A stretch of 64,000 bases of DNA from contig NZ_CP013633.1 in the NCBI RefSeq assembly GCF_001664485.1, positions 383,146 to 447,145 on the forward strand, given 5' to 3'. The notes beneath the pieces were generated by a model, which worked only from the letters and a program-made list of their open reading frames with translations, was not told where the DNA came from and did not search any database. The stretch comes from Rhizobium sp. N324. Its GTDB lineage: Bacteria; Pseudomonadota; Alphaproteobacteria; Rhizobiales; Rhizobiaceae. The translations under genes and the position numbers were made by a program. Positions 10,240 to 21,270 of the stretch are shown one piece after another. Each line of letters begins with the position of its first letter. The stretch's first letter is position 1.

Positions 10240-10278
10240 AGAGCCTGGCCTGCCCCTTCCCAAGACAGGCCAGGCTCT
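10240..10278 (-). other. long inverted repeat at the nifD/nifK junction
   Basis: AGAGCCTGGCCTG and its exact complement CAGGCCAGGCTCT are separated by 13 bases, and the repeat overlaps the nifD stop codon. A 13-base-pair stem here probably protects the upstream mRNA from 3' decay or tunes nifK translation. No U-tract follows, so full termination is unlikely. Confidence 0.6.
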
Positions 10279-11780
10279 CATTCGGCCGCAACCGCCTCAG
10301 CTGGCGCGGCCTCTTTTTTCCAGGGGACGTCGTAGAGATCCCACACCGGATTATTGATGGCCAGATCCATGTCGCGGGCGAATATGGCGAAGCCGTCATA
10401 GCCGTGATACGGGCCGGAATAATCCCAGGAGTGCATCTGGCGGAAGGGGATGCCCATCTTCTGCACCGGATACTTCTCTTTAATGCCGGACCCAACAAGG
10501 TCGGGGCGGATGCCTTCGATGAACTTTTCCAGCTCGTAACCGGTCACGTCGTCATAGATCAGCGTACCCTTGTTCACATAATGGCCGGTGCGCTGATAGT
10601 CGTCGTTGTGGGCGAACTCGTAGCCGGTGCCGACGATCCGCATGCCGAGGTCCTCATAGGCCGTGATGACGTGGCGAGGACGCAGGCCGCCGACATAGAG
10701 CATCACCGTCTTGCCTTCGAGGCGCGGCCGGTACTTGTCGACGACAGCATCGACCAGGGGCCGGTACTTGGTGATGACAGCCTCGGTCTTGTCGACGATT
10801 TCCGGACCGAAGTGCTTGGCTATTTCGCGCAGGGAGGTTTCGATCTGGGACGGACCAAAGAAATTGTATTCCATCCACGGGATGCCGTATTTTTCCTCCA
10901 TGTGCCGACAGATGTAGTTCATCGAGCGGTAGCAGTGGATGAGGTTCAGCTTGGCCTTTGGCGCGCGCTCGACCTCAGCGAGCGTGGCATCACCCGACCA
11001 GTTGCCGACCACGCGCAGCCCCACCTCCTCCAATAGAATGCGCGTAGCCCACGCGTCGCCACCGATATTGTAGTCGCCGACGACGTTGACATCGTAAGGG
11101 CCGGTCTCAAACTCGACTTCGTTCTTGTCGAAAACCCAGTCACGGATGGCGTCGTTGGCGATGTGGTGGCCGAGCGATTGCGAGACGCCGCGGAAGCCCT
11201 CGCAGCGCACCGGCACGATCGTCTTTTCGTGCTCCTTGGCCTTCTTGCGCGACACCGCCTCAATGTCGTCGCCAATCAGCCCGATCGGGCATTCCGACTG
11301 CACGCTGATGCCGTTGTTGAGGGGGAAAAGCTCCTCGATCTCGTCGATGACCTGTTCAAGCTTCTTGTCGCCGCCGAACACGATGTCCTTTTCCTGGAAG
11401 TCTGAGGTGAACTGCAGCGTCACGAACGTGTCGATGCCCGTCAGGCCGACGTAGTAGTTGCGGCGTTGCGACCAGGAATAATGACCGCAACCGACCGGCC
11501 CGTGCGAGATGTGGACCATGTCCTTGACCGGCCCCCATACCACGCCTTTGGAACCGGCATAGGCGCAGCCGCGGATCGTCATCACGCCCGGAATGGACTT
11601 GATGTTCGATTTGACGTCGCATTCGGAAAGGGCCTTCGGCTCATCGCCAGGCTCGTCGCCGCTCGTTGCGACGCTGAGGTGCTTCTTGCGGCGCTTCGCC
11701 GCCTTGTCTGGATATTGCGCTAACACTTCCGCAATGAGCTGTTCATGCAAAACGCTGTCATTCTCGTAATCAAGGCTCAT
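10278..11780 (-). CDS. nifD: nitrogenase MoFe protein alpha subunit
   Basis: A 500-residue subunit that binds FeMo-cofactor and half of the P-cluster. P-cluster cysteines lie in [26 protein letters not shown] and [12 protein letters not shown]. The FeMo-cofactor cysteine is in [16 protein letters not shown] and the cofactor histidine in [14 protein letters not shown]. The length and both ends are normal. It lies between nifH (106-base spacer with a strong hairpin) and nifK, transcribed from the nifH promoter. Confidence 0.97.
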   Translation of the reverse strand: MSLDYENDSVLHEQLIAEVLAQYPDKAAKRRKKHLSVATSGDEPGDEPKALSECDVKSNIKSIPGVMTIRGCAYAGSKGVVWGPVKDMVHISHGPVGCGHYSWSQRRNYYVGLTGIDTFVTLQFTSDFQEKDIVFGGDKKLEQVIDEIEELFPLNNGISVQSECPIGLIGDDIEAVSRKKAKEHEKTIVPVRCEGFRGVSQSLGHHIANDAIRDWVFDKNEVEFETGPYDVNVVGDYNIGGDAWATRILLEEVGLRVVGNWSGDATLAEVERAPKAKLNLIHCYRSMNYICRHMEEKYGIPWMEYNFFGPSQIETSLREIAKHFGPEIVDKTEAVITKYRPLVDAVVDKYRPRLEGKTVMLYVGGLRPRHVITAYEDLGMRIVGTGYEFAHNDDYQRTGHYVNKGTLIYDDVTGYELEKFIEGIRPDLVGSGIKEKYPVQKMGIPFRQMHSWDYSGPYHGYDGFAIFARDMDLAINNPVWDLYDVPWKKEAAPAEAVAAE

Positions 11781-11840
11781 GGGCCCCTGCCCCTTTCAAG
11801 GTTCGGGTTAGGTCGTCGTCGCCGAAGCGGCTTTCTTGGA

Positions 11841-11872
11841 AGGACGCGCTGGCGCAAGGGCCAGCGCGTCCT
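11841..11872 (-). other. strong hairpin between nifH and nifD
   Basis: AGGACGCGCTGGC and its perfect complement GCCAGCGCGTCCT flank a 6-base loop just after the nifH stop. A 13-base-pair GC-rich stem at this spot fits a partial terminator or 3' stabiliser giving more nifH than nifDK message, as the Fe protein is needed in excess. Confidence 0.65.
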
Positions 11873-11886
11873 GTCGACAGCGGCAG

Positions 11887-13002
<1,116 letters not shown>

Positions 13003-13015
13003 TCACTTGCACCGC

Positions 13016-14059
13016 TAGAGCAAATCCTGCTCAATCTGGGTCATATCCAGCGGCCTTAAGGTAGTTTGCGCATTCTGCCGCAGTGAAGCGAGGTATCAAG
13101 GCCCCGACCGCATCCCATAGAGCATCGATCTTTCGCTCGGCTCGGCCTCGCAACATGGCTTTCAGCTTCGAGAATGCGTTCTCGATGGGATTGAAGTCCG
13201 GACTATAGGGCGGCAGGAACATGAGCTTGGCGCCGGCACGTTCGATGGCATCGCGGACACCGGCTATCTTGTGTGCAGGCAGGTTATCCATAATGACGAC
13301 GTCGCCGATCTCCAGGGTCGGCACCAGCACCTGTTCGACATAAGCAAGGAAGACGTTGCCGTTCATCGCGCCATCGTAGACGAATGGTGCGGTCATTCCG
13401 CTGAGGCGCAACGCACCGGTGAAAGTCGTTGTTTTCCAATGGCCGTGCGGCACGCCGGCACGGCAACGCTCACCTCGCAATGCACGTCCGCGCAGACGTG
13501 ACATCTTGGTCGAGAGGCCGGTTTCGTCGATGAAGATCAGTTTCTCCGGATCGAGGTCCAATTGACCATCGAACCAGGCGCGCCGGCGCTTCAGGACGTC
13601 CGGTCGGTCCTGCTCCAGTGCGTGTGCGGTCTTTTTTTAAAGGTCCACCCACGGCCTCGAAGCCAGGCGCCAAGTGCGCTGCGGCTGATCTTCACCTGCC
13701 GCTCGACGGACAAGCGCTCAACCATCTCATCGAGCGTCACATCCCTACGCTCGTCGATCAACGCGACAACGAATTCCTCGTGTGCATCCACTGCCGAAGG
13801 TCGTCTCCAGCTCTGTGGCAGAGCAGTTAACTCACCCTCTTTCGCTCTTGCAATCCAGCGGATCGCCGTCGAAATCCCAACTCCGAAACGTCCGCAGCCT
13901 GTCGAGCCGACATGCCCGCCGCAGACGCTTTCAAAACCCGTATTAGGAGATCATCGCTCAGGGCCTGTCCCATCATCCACCTCTCCGCTGTGGATGTTGA
14001 ATCAGCTTCGACCGGCCCCGTCACCTCACAATCGATTCATCAATCGCAGGACATGTCTA
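13016..14059 (-). mobile_element. IS630-like element, decayed
   Basis: The ends share an imperfect inverted repeat starting CTAGA (left CTAGAGCAAATCCTGC, right CTAGACATGTCCTGC), and both contain the TA dinucleotide used by this family. Between them lie fragments of a single IS630-type transposase in three frames. The end points are inferred from these repeats. Confidence 0.6.
13031..13990 (-). pseudogene. IS630-family transposase, frameshifted
   Basis: Three overlapping minus frames make up one transposase. 13827-13990 has the N-terminal HTH (ALSDDLLIRVLKASAAGMS); 13591-13791 has the second HTH (VTLDEMVERLSVERQVKISR ... [13 protein letters not shown]). 13031-13561 has the DDE domain: [20 protein letters not shown] and [18 protein letters not shown]. 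At least two frameshifts separate the parts, so no full transposase is made unless by programmed shifting. Confidence 0.75.
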
Positions 14060-14249
14060 GGTCGACCGCGCGCCAGCGCGACCGCGACTATCAGCAGGAC
14101 AAAGAGCTTTGAAAACAGGAGACAATCGCACATCCCTGTAGCCAAGAGAGAAATGGCGTATCGCACGGGAGACGCTGCGAGCGCCCAGGTGATAGAGCTT
14201 CGCCTTGTGGCTGAACAAGCCAACTTCGATCGCGCAGGCCCGCCGCGCC

Positions 14250-14663
14250 CGACAGCTGGCCAAAAACAGCGCCAGGAGCTACGACTGGGGCCACGCACGT
14301 GAGTATGTCGAGGGCATGTCGCGCATGCTGCAGCAGGACAAACCGGATGGCCACGTCTTGGCGACCGGCGAGACGACGAGTGTCGGCCAATTTCTCGAGC
14401 GGGCTTTTGCCGACGTGAACATTACTTTGGAATGGAAGGCGTCCGACGTCGACTGGCTACGACTCCGCGTCCGGTGCCTGCCTTGTTGAAGTCGATCCTC
14501 GATACCTCCGCCCGACGGAAGTTGATCTTCTGCCGGTGATCCGACCAAGGCCCGCCAGAAGCTGGGCTGGCAACACAAGGCCCCGGTTCAGGAGCTCGTC
14601 GCCGAGATGGTGCGCGAGGATGTCAAGCACTGGAAGGCCCTGAACAGCCGGGAAGAGCTCTGA
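14250..14663 (+). pseudogene. GDP-mannose 4,6-dehydratase relic (noeL-type), C-terminal part
   Basis: Fragments in two or more frames match the C-terminal third of GDP-mannose 4,6-dehydratase: [37 protein letters not shown], then [17 protein letters not shown] and RQKLGWQHKAPVQELVAEMV. This enzyme starts GDP-fucose synthesis and is encoded by noeL in rhizobia that fucosylate Nod factor. Frameshifts near 14480 and 14540 break it. A nolK fragment follows directly, reproducing the noeL-nolK order. Working copies must lie elsewhere if this strain fucosylates its Nod factor. Confidence 0.72.
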
Positions 14664-14757
14664 GTGTACGACTTGTCCAACAAGAAGATCTGGGTTGTCG
14701 GCCATCGCAGTATGGTCGGCAGTGCGCTTGTGCGCAGGCTCCGATGCCGTGCTCTGC
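14664..14757 (+). pseudogene. nolK relic (GDP-fucose synthase), first ~30 codons
   Basis: A GTG start followed by YDLSNKKIWVVGHRSMVGSA and LVRRLRC is the N-terminal nucleotide-binding segment of GDP-4-keto-6-deoxymannose epimerase/reductase (NolK/Fcl; GHRGMVGSAL motif, here with Ser for Gly). The match ends abruptly near 14757. It starts just after the stop of the dehydratase relic, as in the intact operon. Confidence 0.65.
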
Positions 14758-14799
14758 GGCAGTGGCGTCAGTTAGCGGGTCGAACGAGGAGCGCGGATC

Positions 14800-15006
14800 G
14801 TGAACCCGCGAGCGCGCAAAAATACGGCATTAGCCGATGATGTTCATACTTCCACCAGGTGCCCGGATTGCGGTACCGAGGCTTCGGGGCATATGTTCCT
14901 GATGGTCCTGCTTGTCTCGAATATCTCACGCTTGACGTCTAAGCGTTCGCAGATCGAAAGGTGCGGGATGTGTCATCGTGTGGGTCGGTCCGTCATCGAG
15001 GGTTAA
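14800..15006 (+). CDS. small zinc-ribbon-like protein, unknown
   Basis: A 68-residue frame with a GTG start and GAGGAGCG upstream. It carries two CxxC pairs, CPDCGTEASGHMF and CGMCHRVGRS, about 37 residues apart, which could bind one zinc ion. I do not recognise the family. It may be a real small protein or a leftover of a larger gene, since the surroundings (nolK relic, nodA) are rearranged. Confidence 0.35.
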   Translation: MNPRARKNTALADDVHTSTRCPDCGTEASGHMFLMVLLVSNISRLTSKRSQIERCGMCHRVGRSVIEG

Positions 15007-15073
15007 ATAGACGCACCGATCACTGGGCCGCCACCGTCTCTTCGGATAACTTCAGCTATGGGACCATGCTCTT

Positions 15074-15661
15074 TCATAGCTCAGGGCCATTCCGCTCGAT
15101 CAAGGTCCCCGATGGCCAATCACTCATTGAGCATCCTATTGGGAATACTACCAAAATTACGTTTTCACAGCGCGTCGGCGGGAGGTTGAGATAAACATCG
15201 GCAAGGGTGGATCGCACGCGTACCCCTTCCAAAACCGTCGCAAGACCATTTCGGCAGAGCCTGAGAACAAGGTTGCGCAACGCCTGCCGAACACCGCCGA
15301 ACGCAAACCGAACGCCAAGTTGCTGCAGCACTGGGTAAACAATGCGCATCGAATTAATGCCGTACCCCTCAAGATCTGGACGCACGCCCCACAATCCAAG
15401 CTCGCATACGAGTAGATCGACCTCGCCAACCCGAACGAAACGACGCAACAACCCCATGTGAGCGGCCACACCGTGCGCATCATAGCCTATTACGCGAAGC
15501 TCGGGCCTAGCTCCTGACCAACTACGAGCACCTTCGAATGGAAGGGCGTTGTAAGCTCCAGTTGGCCCATAGGTCTTCCGAAAGAAATCTGCGAGCTCCG
15601 TGTGGTCAGAGAGCTCCAACTCGTTTTCCCAGCACACTTTCCACCGCACCTGAGGGCTCAT
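15074..15661 (-). CDS. nodA: Nod factor N-acyltransferase
   Basis: A 195-residue acyltransferase that attaches the fatty acid to the de-N-acetylated end of the chitin oligomer backbone of Nod factor. Typical blocks are [54 protein letters not shown] and the C-terminus [12 protein letters not shown]. The ATG at 15661 matches the conserved MSPQVRWK start and has a GGTTTAGGT upstream context; the frame extends to 15706 without support. A nod box precedes it. nodB and nodC are absent here, the arrangement known from bean rhizobia. Confidence 0.96.
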   Translation of the reverse strand: MSPQVRWKVCWENELELSDHTELADFFRKTYGPTGAYNALPFEGARSWSGARPELRVIGYDAHGVAAHMGLLRRFVRVGEVDLLVCELGLWGVRPDLEGYGINSMRIVYPVLQQLGVRFAFGGVRQALRNLVLRLCRNGLATVLEGVRVRSTLADVYLNLPPTRCENVILVVFPIGCSMSDWPSGTLIERNGPEL

Positions 15662-15752
15662 ACCTAAACCTCCACTTAATACTCTGTCCAGGCGTCGACA
15701 GAGCAACTACTTGATACGCACTCGTTGGGGCGCTTCTAATGGCACTGGTATA

Positions 15753-15801
15753 AGCTGGTGAAATCATTTGTTTGGATGGAACTCATCCGTCCAATGGATG
15801 C
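15753..15801 (-). promoter_or_regulatory. nod box of nodA
   Basis: The minus strand shows the two conserved halves of a nod box: GCATCCATTGGACGGATG, then CATCCAAACAAATGATTTCA. It is 92 bases upstream of nodA. NodD with flavonoid inducer binds such sites. Confidence 0.9.
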
Positions 15802-15819
15802 GTTCCAATCAATCGGCCT

Positions 15820-15905
15820 GCCATCGGCTGCCGACGCCAGATGAAGCGGCCGGGCTCCAACTTCTTCGTGAACATGCCGCCTTGTCCATCATGCTGGATC
15901 ATCTT
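15820..15905 (-). pseudogene. probable IS66 TnpB fragment
   Basis: The minus strand encodes LIKMIQHDGQGGMFTKKLEP followed by GRFIWRRQP, resembling the C-terminal part of the IS66-family accessory protein TnpB (DGxG...KRLExGRFxWP). It directly abuts the nod box. Only about 30 residues remain, so the assignment is tentative. Confidence 0.4.
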
Positions 15906-16545
15906 GATCAGGCATCCAGGACATTGAACTGAAAAGTTGACCATGACTGAGAGGCTCGCTACTCAGGCAGAAGCAAGCCAAAGACGTTTTCGGCGATAAT
16001 CAGGCAAATTGTCGAGATCACATTAGAACCCTCGGCGGAACCGGGCTGGTCTATCCCGGCGTCGAAAGTCGTCGAACGACCCGACCTGGCGGAGGGGTTT
16101 TTTCGGAATGTTCGGTTTGCGCCCGTCTGATTCCACACAAAATGGGACGCGGCGATAGGCAGCAGCATTCTCCTGTTGAATCTGAAAGGGGTTCCCCTCG
16201 CAAAACGCCCTGGTTCGCTTTGGCTATCGCAGCCCATGGACCGGCACGCTGGGTATCGGCGAAGATTGCCAGAGGACATACTTGCCTGGCGATCCCGACC
16301 TCGGGAGAAGATGATGGGTACAGGAATGGATTCGCAGATCAGTGCGTTTCCGGTGCAAGCTTTTAGGACCCCGGACACAGCAAACGTCTCCCAGGACTGG
16401 CGAGGCGGCCGCGAGATCGCAATTTTCTCCTAGATAACGGTATGAGGTGATCGTCATACCCTGGTCACCGGATGCCGATCGTCACGCACATGGTCTGGTA
16501 CAGAGCCGGCGGCGCCGATGAGCCCCCGAGGAAATACTTAGTGAC
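15906..16545. other. 640-base gap without a recognised gene
   Basis: Frames of up to 139 codons exist on the minus strand (15959-16378) but have low-complexity, arginine/serine-rich translations without family signatures. I see nothing I can support before the sigma54 promoter at 16546. Confidence 0.4.
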
Positions 16546-16560
16546 TGGCACGGTTGTTGC
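16546..16560 (+). promoter_or_regulatory. consensus sigma54 promoter of the metallopeptidase-like gene
   Basis: TGGCACGGTTGTTGC is a perfect match to TGGCAC-N5-TTGC, the best in the window. It lies 39 bases before the ATG. No TGT-N10-ACA site was found in the 400 bases upstream, so the activator is unknown. Confidence 0.85.
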
Positions 16561-16598
16561 GTCGTCTCACGAAAGACAGCCGTTAACGAGAGGTCACG

Positions 16599-17513
16599 AT
16601 GATGGATGTATGCTCGATGGGGATGGTGTTGTGCGGTGGGTACCTTCTTGCTGCATCCGCAGGCAGACTCGGCGGCGCTGAGAATGTCTTATCTGACTCG
16701 CCTTTGTCCGCGGCTGATGTATCGAGTTTCGAGACTTTCATAGTTCGCAGCCCACCGACATCACTCAATCTGGATCCATTTTATGCCAAATATGCTGACG
16801 CAGCGGGCATACCTATTATTTCGTCAAACAAGGTTCCAGACACGGCACTATTGATCTCACGTGACATTGTCCTCTACATGTTGTCAGAACGCCGTGATGT
16901 CCGCGATGCTTTAATCCAGGCTGGAGCGCGGGTGGGCGTCATGGCAATTGACGAGACGACGACTGATATTCCCGAGCAGCGGGATTGGAAGAAGCCTCTT
17001 CCCGATGATCCACGTCTCACCCCTGACGAGCGGCGGGATTACGCCAACACGATCGGCAAGATGACTGCCCGAGACTACTGGGCACAAAGGGCGCGCGGCA
17101 TGGGCGGGCTCTACACGACGGGAGCTGTGGAGAATTTGATGGGCGTGCCGGGCACGCGGTATTACGGCGGGAACATTCTTGTTCACGAATTCTCACATAA
17201 TATTTTCAACGCGCTGCGCACGGTAGATCCTGATCTCGTTGCACGAGTTGAACGTGCCTATTCGCACGCCTACGAGAAAGGCTTCTGGGCGTGTTCCTAT
17301 ATGGAGAACAACGTCGATGAGTATTGGGCCGAGGGCACGCGATTTTGGTTCAATACGAACTTGGCTTACAGCCGAGGCAATCTCACCATTGCCACATCAG
17401 AAGATTTCGAGGCTCACGATCCAAGCCTCTATAATATCATGGCCGAAGTCTACCGCCATGACCACCACATTCTGGCGGATGTCTATTACCGGCATTCGGC
17501 GAAGTCGCAGTAA
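16599..17513 (+). CDS. exported HExxH protein, putative zinc metallopeptidase
   Basis: A 304-residue protein. The N-terminus (MMDVCSMGMVLCGGYLLAAS) looks like a signal peptide. The centre carries NILVHEFSHNIF, a HExxH zinc motif, and about 55 residues further on is ENNVDEYWAEGTRFWF, whose acidic residues could supply the third ligand as in gluzincin-type peptidases. I do not recognise a named family. The ATG has GAGAGG 6 bases upstream. A perfect -24/-12 promoter places it under sigma54, hence probably expressed in symbiosis; nodA with its nod box is divergent on the other side. It could process plant or bacterial proteins outside the cell. Confidence 0.75.
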   Translation: MMDVCSMGMVLCGGYLLAASAGRLGGAENVLSDSPLSAADVSSFETFIVRSPPTSLNLDPFYAKYADAAGIPIISSNKVPDTALLISRDIVLYMLSERRDVRDALIQAGARVGVMAIDETTTDIPEQRDWKKPLPDDPRLTPDERRDYANTIGKMTARDYWAQRARGMGGLYTTGAVENLMGVPGTRYYGGNILVHEFSHNIFNALRTVDPDLVARVERAYSHAYEKGFWACSYMENNVDEYWAEGTRFWFNTNLAYSRGNLTIATSEDFEAHDPSLYNIMAEVYRHDHHILADVYYRHSAKSQ

Positions 17514-17761
17514 TGTCCTTTGGTATTGACTGCCGGCCTCATGCTGCAATCCCGCTGGAGACCCGAACTATCGCTGATCGTCCGTAATTTGTCAGAGCCA
17601 GCCATAAATTTGAGTTTCCGTTCAATTGAAGCGCCCATGTTGTTCCCACGGGTGCATACCAAGTACTTCGTGGCCGCTGGAATTGGCTCCTTGTGCAACA
17701 TCGAGACCAAATGACCTGCCACTGAATTTTCATCCGGCGGCGATTAGAGCCTCGGCGGTCT
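17514..17761. other. spacer with one copy of a 28-base repeat
   Basis: No gene is seen. The repeat starting TGACCTGCCACTGAATTTTC lies at 17712-17739, shortly before the first IS3/recombinase composite. The same sequence flanks the other two composites. Confidence 0.5.
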
Positions 17762-17903
17762 TGAACCGCTCCCAAACGTTGGACCACCGGATGCTAGAGT
17801 TTTCCGGCTTCATTCAGGGAGGCGGGCTGGTTGCGCCTCCCGAATTCACCAACGAGATCGGCACCTTGTTGCCGATCGCACCATGAGGTCTTTCCTCATT
17901 GTA

Positions 17904-18436
17904 CAACAGGGCGACGGAACACCCACGGGACCGAGGTTCGCGAGCTTTTATATCCGTGGCATCCCTGGTCTGGGCGGCTTATCCATATCCATGGATTGGT
18001 GGACAAGGGGTCTGCTGTGTTCCGCTGCAGCCTTTCGGGTTCGACGTCATGTCGGTTGCTTGAGGTCCCGGTGTGGATGTTTGACCGAACACTGAGTGCG
18101 CGGTGGTTGGCCTTACCAATTGCGTATGCCGATTTAGCTTGCCTGCTTGCTTTGGCAAAGTTGCTGGAAGAGGCAGGCACTCCCTCACAGGGCGCGGATA
18201 TGAGCGCAGCATTGATCTCTCACGAAACGAGTCGGGGAGATGTCCATGCCACGCCAGTTTACGACATATCAGTTCGATCTGTTCTCGAGTGCCCACAGCG
18301 GGAAGACGCCAGCGATGCCGCAATGGCAGACGTTGCCGGAAGGAACACAACAGGCGTTGACGGCGCTCATCGTGCGGCTGCTCGTCGACCACTCAAACGG
18401 CGAGAGCGCCTCCCAGTCGAAGGAGGCCAATCATGA
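17904..18436 (+). CDS. DUF5372-like protein, copy A (start unclear)
   Basis: The open frame contains [20 protein letters not shown], then residues ending [10 protein letters not shown] and an ALAKLLEEA helix. This resembles the small DUF5372-type proteins that accompany recombinases in such elements (HPxxG motif near the N-terminus). No ATG, GTG or TTG precedes the motif inside the element; the open frame continues left into IS3 sequence to a TTG at 17831. It overlaps the next small gene in another frame. It may be translated from a noncanonical start or be dead. Confidence 0.45.
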
Positions 18437-18443
18437 TGCATGA
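18246..18443 (+). CDS. small recombinase-associated protein, copy A
   Basis: A 65-residue protein, [20 protein letters not shown] and a helical remainder ([20 protein letters not shown]). GGGGAG lies 8 bases before the ATG; an earlier in-frame ATG is at 18240. It overlaps the recombinase start by 11 bases, indicating coupled translation. Function unknown; it could be an accessory DNA-binding or directionality protein. Confidence 0.6.
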   Translation: MPRQFTTYQFDLFSSAHSGKTPAMPQWQTLPEGTQQALTALIVRLLVDHSNGESASQSKEANHDA

Positions 18444-20496
18444 GAAGATCAGCGCCCACCATCTTGAACGCAAGGCCATTCTGTACGTCCGACAATCGTC
18501 GGCTCATCAGGTTCTGCACAATCGCGAAAGTAGCGCGCTTCAATACGCCATGCGCGACCGCTTGAAAGCACTTGGCTGGGCGCAGATCGAAACAGTCGAT
18601 GAAGATCTAGGCCGTTCGGCCGCCGGAGGCGTAACCCGCGCCGGTTTCGACCGGATGGTTGCCGAGGTCTGCCTTGGAAAGGTTGGAGCGGTTGCAGCAC
18701 GAGAGGTATCGCGCTTTGCCCGCAACAGCCGGGATTGGCAACAGCTCATTGAGATGTGCCGCGTCGTCGACACCGTTCTGATCGACCAGGAAGCGGTCTA
18801 TGCACCGCGCCAGGGTAATGACCGCCTGCTTTTGGGGCTGAAGGGTAGCCTCAACGAGTATGAGCTGGATCTCTTGCGCCAACGCTCCCTTTCCGCCCGC
18901 TATGAGAAGGCGCGCCGCGGTGAGCTTGTCGTTACTGTCCCGATTGGATTCTTGAAGGCCGGCGACAGGATCGAGAAGGATCCCGACCGGCGCATCCAGG
19001 AGGCCATTGCGCTCGTCTTCAACAAGGTTGCCGAACTCGGCAGTGCCAGGCAGGCGCTACTATGGTTCCTCGAGCAAGGCCTGGACCTGCCGGTCAGGCG
19101 CGCCAACGGCGAGGTCACCTGGCGCAGGCCCAATTACGCAACCATCCATCGGATGATTGATAATCCGATCTACGGAGGCGCGTATGCTTATGGTAAGAGT
19201 CGCTCCATGCCGGGATACGATGGCCGATCCGGAATTCGCCGCAAGGCGCGCGCTGAATGGCTGGCCTTGATCCCGGATGCCCACGAAGGCTACGTCAGTT
19301 GGGAACGGGCGGAGGAGATCCGCAAAATGGTCAGCAATAATGTGCCTGCCAGCCGACATCACGGGGCGCCGAAGCATGGCGACGCTCTGCTTGCCGGCCT
19401 TTTCCGTTGTAAGAGGTGCGGGCGGAAGCTGACGGTCCGCTACACTGGAAACAATCATAACATTCCGCGCTATTCCTGCTGGCGTGGCCTGCTCGACAAC
19501 GGTGAGCCTCGCTGCATCGCCTTCGGTGGCCTGCGGGTCGACGATGCGATCGAGGAGATGCTTCTTGGCGTCGTTGAACCAGGAGCCATTGCTGCTAGCG
19601 CTGAAGCAGAACGCAACATAGCCAACCGTCGTGATCAAGTTCACGACGCCCTTCAGCGAGATCTCGAGGCGGCGAGCTTTGCGGCCGACCGGGCATTCCG
19701 GCAATATGACACTGCTGATCCCGAGAACCGGCTGGTGGCATCGGAGCTCGAGGCGCGCTGGAACAAGGCTCTCATTCGCGTTGGCGAGATCGAGAATAAG
19801 ATTGCCAGCCACAAAGCCGCGATACCGCAAGTGTCGTCGTATTCCATGTTGGATATAGCTGCTCTTGCCGGGGACCTTCGTGCCGTCTGGTCGGCGCCAA
19901 CAACCGATACCAGGCTTAAAAAACGGATCGTGCGCACGGTCATTCATGAAGTGATCGCCGATCTCGACGATGTGGCTTCAGAGATCGTCCTCGTCATCCA
20001 TTGGGCTGGTGGAGTTCACACCGAACTGCGACTGCCGAAACGACGTCGTGGACAAAGAAACGCGACCCCCGACGACCTCATTGAGGCAGTACGGCAGCTC
20101 GTGCTCATTGCCAATGACGACCTTATTGCCGGGATACTCAATCGCAATGGATTGGCCACCGGCAATGGCAATCGCTGGACAAGGGAACGTGTCACAGCAC
20201 TCCGGTCGTACCGCAAGATCCCGGTCTACCGGCCGCAGTCAGACGGGATAGAGCCTTGGCTCAACCTGGGAAAGGCGGCGAAGCTACTTGGCGTTACGCC
20301 AAAAACATTGAGAATCGCCGCCGAAACAGGTGAGATCGAGGGCGTGCATCCCTTGCCGGCAGGCCCATGGATCTTTAGTCGCTCAAAGCTTGAACTCCCG
20401 CAAGCAAAACAGCTCGTCGATCGAGTACGACAGAACCCCAGACACCCCGCGGGATCGCCTCAAAATCAAGGAAACCTATTTACTTCAACAACATAG
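18433..20496 (+). CDS. large serine recombinase, copy A
   Basis: A 687-residue site-specific recombinase. The N-terminal resolvase domain (about 14-150) has the nucleophile serine in [11 protein letters not shown] and the conserved [14 protein letters not shown] recombinase domain follows (about 165-290), then a zinc ribbon ([14 protein letters not shown] ... YSCWRGLL), a coiled-coil stretch (420-490) and a C-terminal HTH ([20 protein letters not shown]). It is preceded by GAAGGAGG. No difference was noticed by eye between the three copies. It probably integrates and excises its element using TACAAT-centred sites. Confidence 0.9.
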   Translation: MMHEKISAHHLERKAILYVRQSSAHQVLHNRESSALQYAMRDRLKALGWAQIETVDEDLGRSAAGGVTRAGFDRMVAEVCLGKVGAVAAREVSRFARNSRDWQQLIEMCRVVDTVLIDQEAVYAPRQGNDRLLLGLKGSLNEYELDLLRQRSLSARYEKARRGELVVTVPIGFLKAGDRIEKDPDRRIQEAIALVFNKVAELGSARQALLWFLEQGLDLPVRRANGEVTWRRPNYATIHRMIDNPIYGGAYAYGKSRSMPGYDGRSGIRRKARAEWLALIPDAHEGYVSWERAEEIRKMVSNNVPASRHHGAPKHGDALLAGLFRCKRCGRKLTVRYTGNNHNIPRYSCWRGLLDNGEPRCIAFGGLRVDDAIEEMLLGVVEPGAIAASAEAERNIANRRDQVHDALQRDLEAASFAADRAFRQYDTADPENRLVASELEARWNKALIRVGEIENKIASHKAAIPQVSSYSMLDIAALAGDLRAVWSAPTTDTRLKKRIVRTVIHEVIADLDDVASEIVLVIHWAGGVHTELRLPKRRRGQRNATPDDLIEAVRQLVLIANDDLIAGILNRNGLATGNGNRWTRERVTALRSYRKIPVYRPQSDGIEPWLNLGKAAKLLGVTPKTLRIAAETGEIEGVHPLPAGPWIFSRSKLELPQAKQLVDRVRQNPRHPAGSPQNQGNLFTSTT

Positions 20497-20525
20497 AAAG
20501 ATGGGCGTTATGAAACAGGATTGTA

Positions 20526-21254
20526 GTATCTACGCCAATCCTCCATCTTTTCGCGGGCATCCGCAAGGGTCAGGAACCAATCCTGGTTCAGGCATTCTGC
20601 ACGGAAGCGGCCATTGAACGCTTCGATGAAAGCATTATCAGTCGGCTTGCCGGGGCGTGAGAAGTCCAACGTCACACCCTTGGAATAGGCCCACAGGTCC
20701 AAGTCGCGCGACACGAACTCGGTCCCTTGGTCGACACGGATCGTTTTCGGATAGCCGGCTTTTTGGCACACCGTTCAAGGGTTTGCACAACGTCTTCGCC
20801 TCTATAGCTATGACGCGGATCAAGCACCGGCACGTAGCGCGAGAAGGTGTCGACCACCGTCAGCACGCGCAGTTTCTTACCCGTTGCGAGTTGGTCGTGA
20901 ACGAAGTCCATCGCCCAGACGTCGTTGGGTCCGACGGCCATGTGCCGATCCTCGCGAAGCTTGGCCTTTACCCTCCGCTTCGGTGTCTTGTTCCGCAACG
21001 GTAGCCCCAAGTCCCTGTAAATGCGGTAGGTTCGCTTGATGTTGGTGCCCCAACCCTCGCGTTCCAACAGCACATGCACGCGGCGATAGCCGTACCGCAC
21101 ACGGATCTCGCAGATCTCGCGAATACGACGTTCCAGACCGGCCTGATCAGCGCGGCGAGAGGTATAGTGGTGAGTTGATCGATCGAAGTTCAACGCTCCA
21201 CAAGCACGTCGGATCGAGATCGCCCAATCGCAGCACATGCCTTTCACCATCTCC
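20526..21254 (-). pseudogene. IS3-family orfB, frameshifted and interrupted (copy A)
   Basis: The frame 20672-21250 carries RRVHVLLEREGWGTNIKRTY and NDVWAMDFVHDQLATGKKLR; after a 1-base loss near 20772 the reading resumes as VCQKAGYPKTIRVDQGTEFV and AFIEAFNGRFRAECLN. The catalytic D, D and E are therefore split over two frames, and the C-terminus lies beyond the inserted element. The same base is missing in B and C but present in the related copy at 27908. Confidence 0.82.
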
Positions 21255-21270
21255 CGCTTCCGAGCAGGCC

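Larger units (their letters stand above)
17898..20525 (+). mobile_element. serine-recombinase element A inside IS3 orfB
   Basis: A 2.6-kb unit bounded by a 6-base direct repeat (ATTGTA on the plus strand) at 17898-17903 and 20520-20525. Removing it together with one repeat rejoins IS3 orfB as ...RRYYNEERPHGAIGN, which proves the insertion site. It carries three genes: a DUF5372-like frame, a small helical protein and a large serine recombinase. The same junctions occur in copies B and C. Confidence 0.82.

Noticed and set aside
19060-19947. 295-codon frame on the strand opposite the recombinase (also in copies B and C)
   Set aside because: It is the shadow of the recombinase reading frame; the recombinase has clear catalytic and zinc motifs in the other direction.
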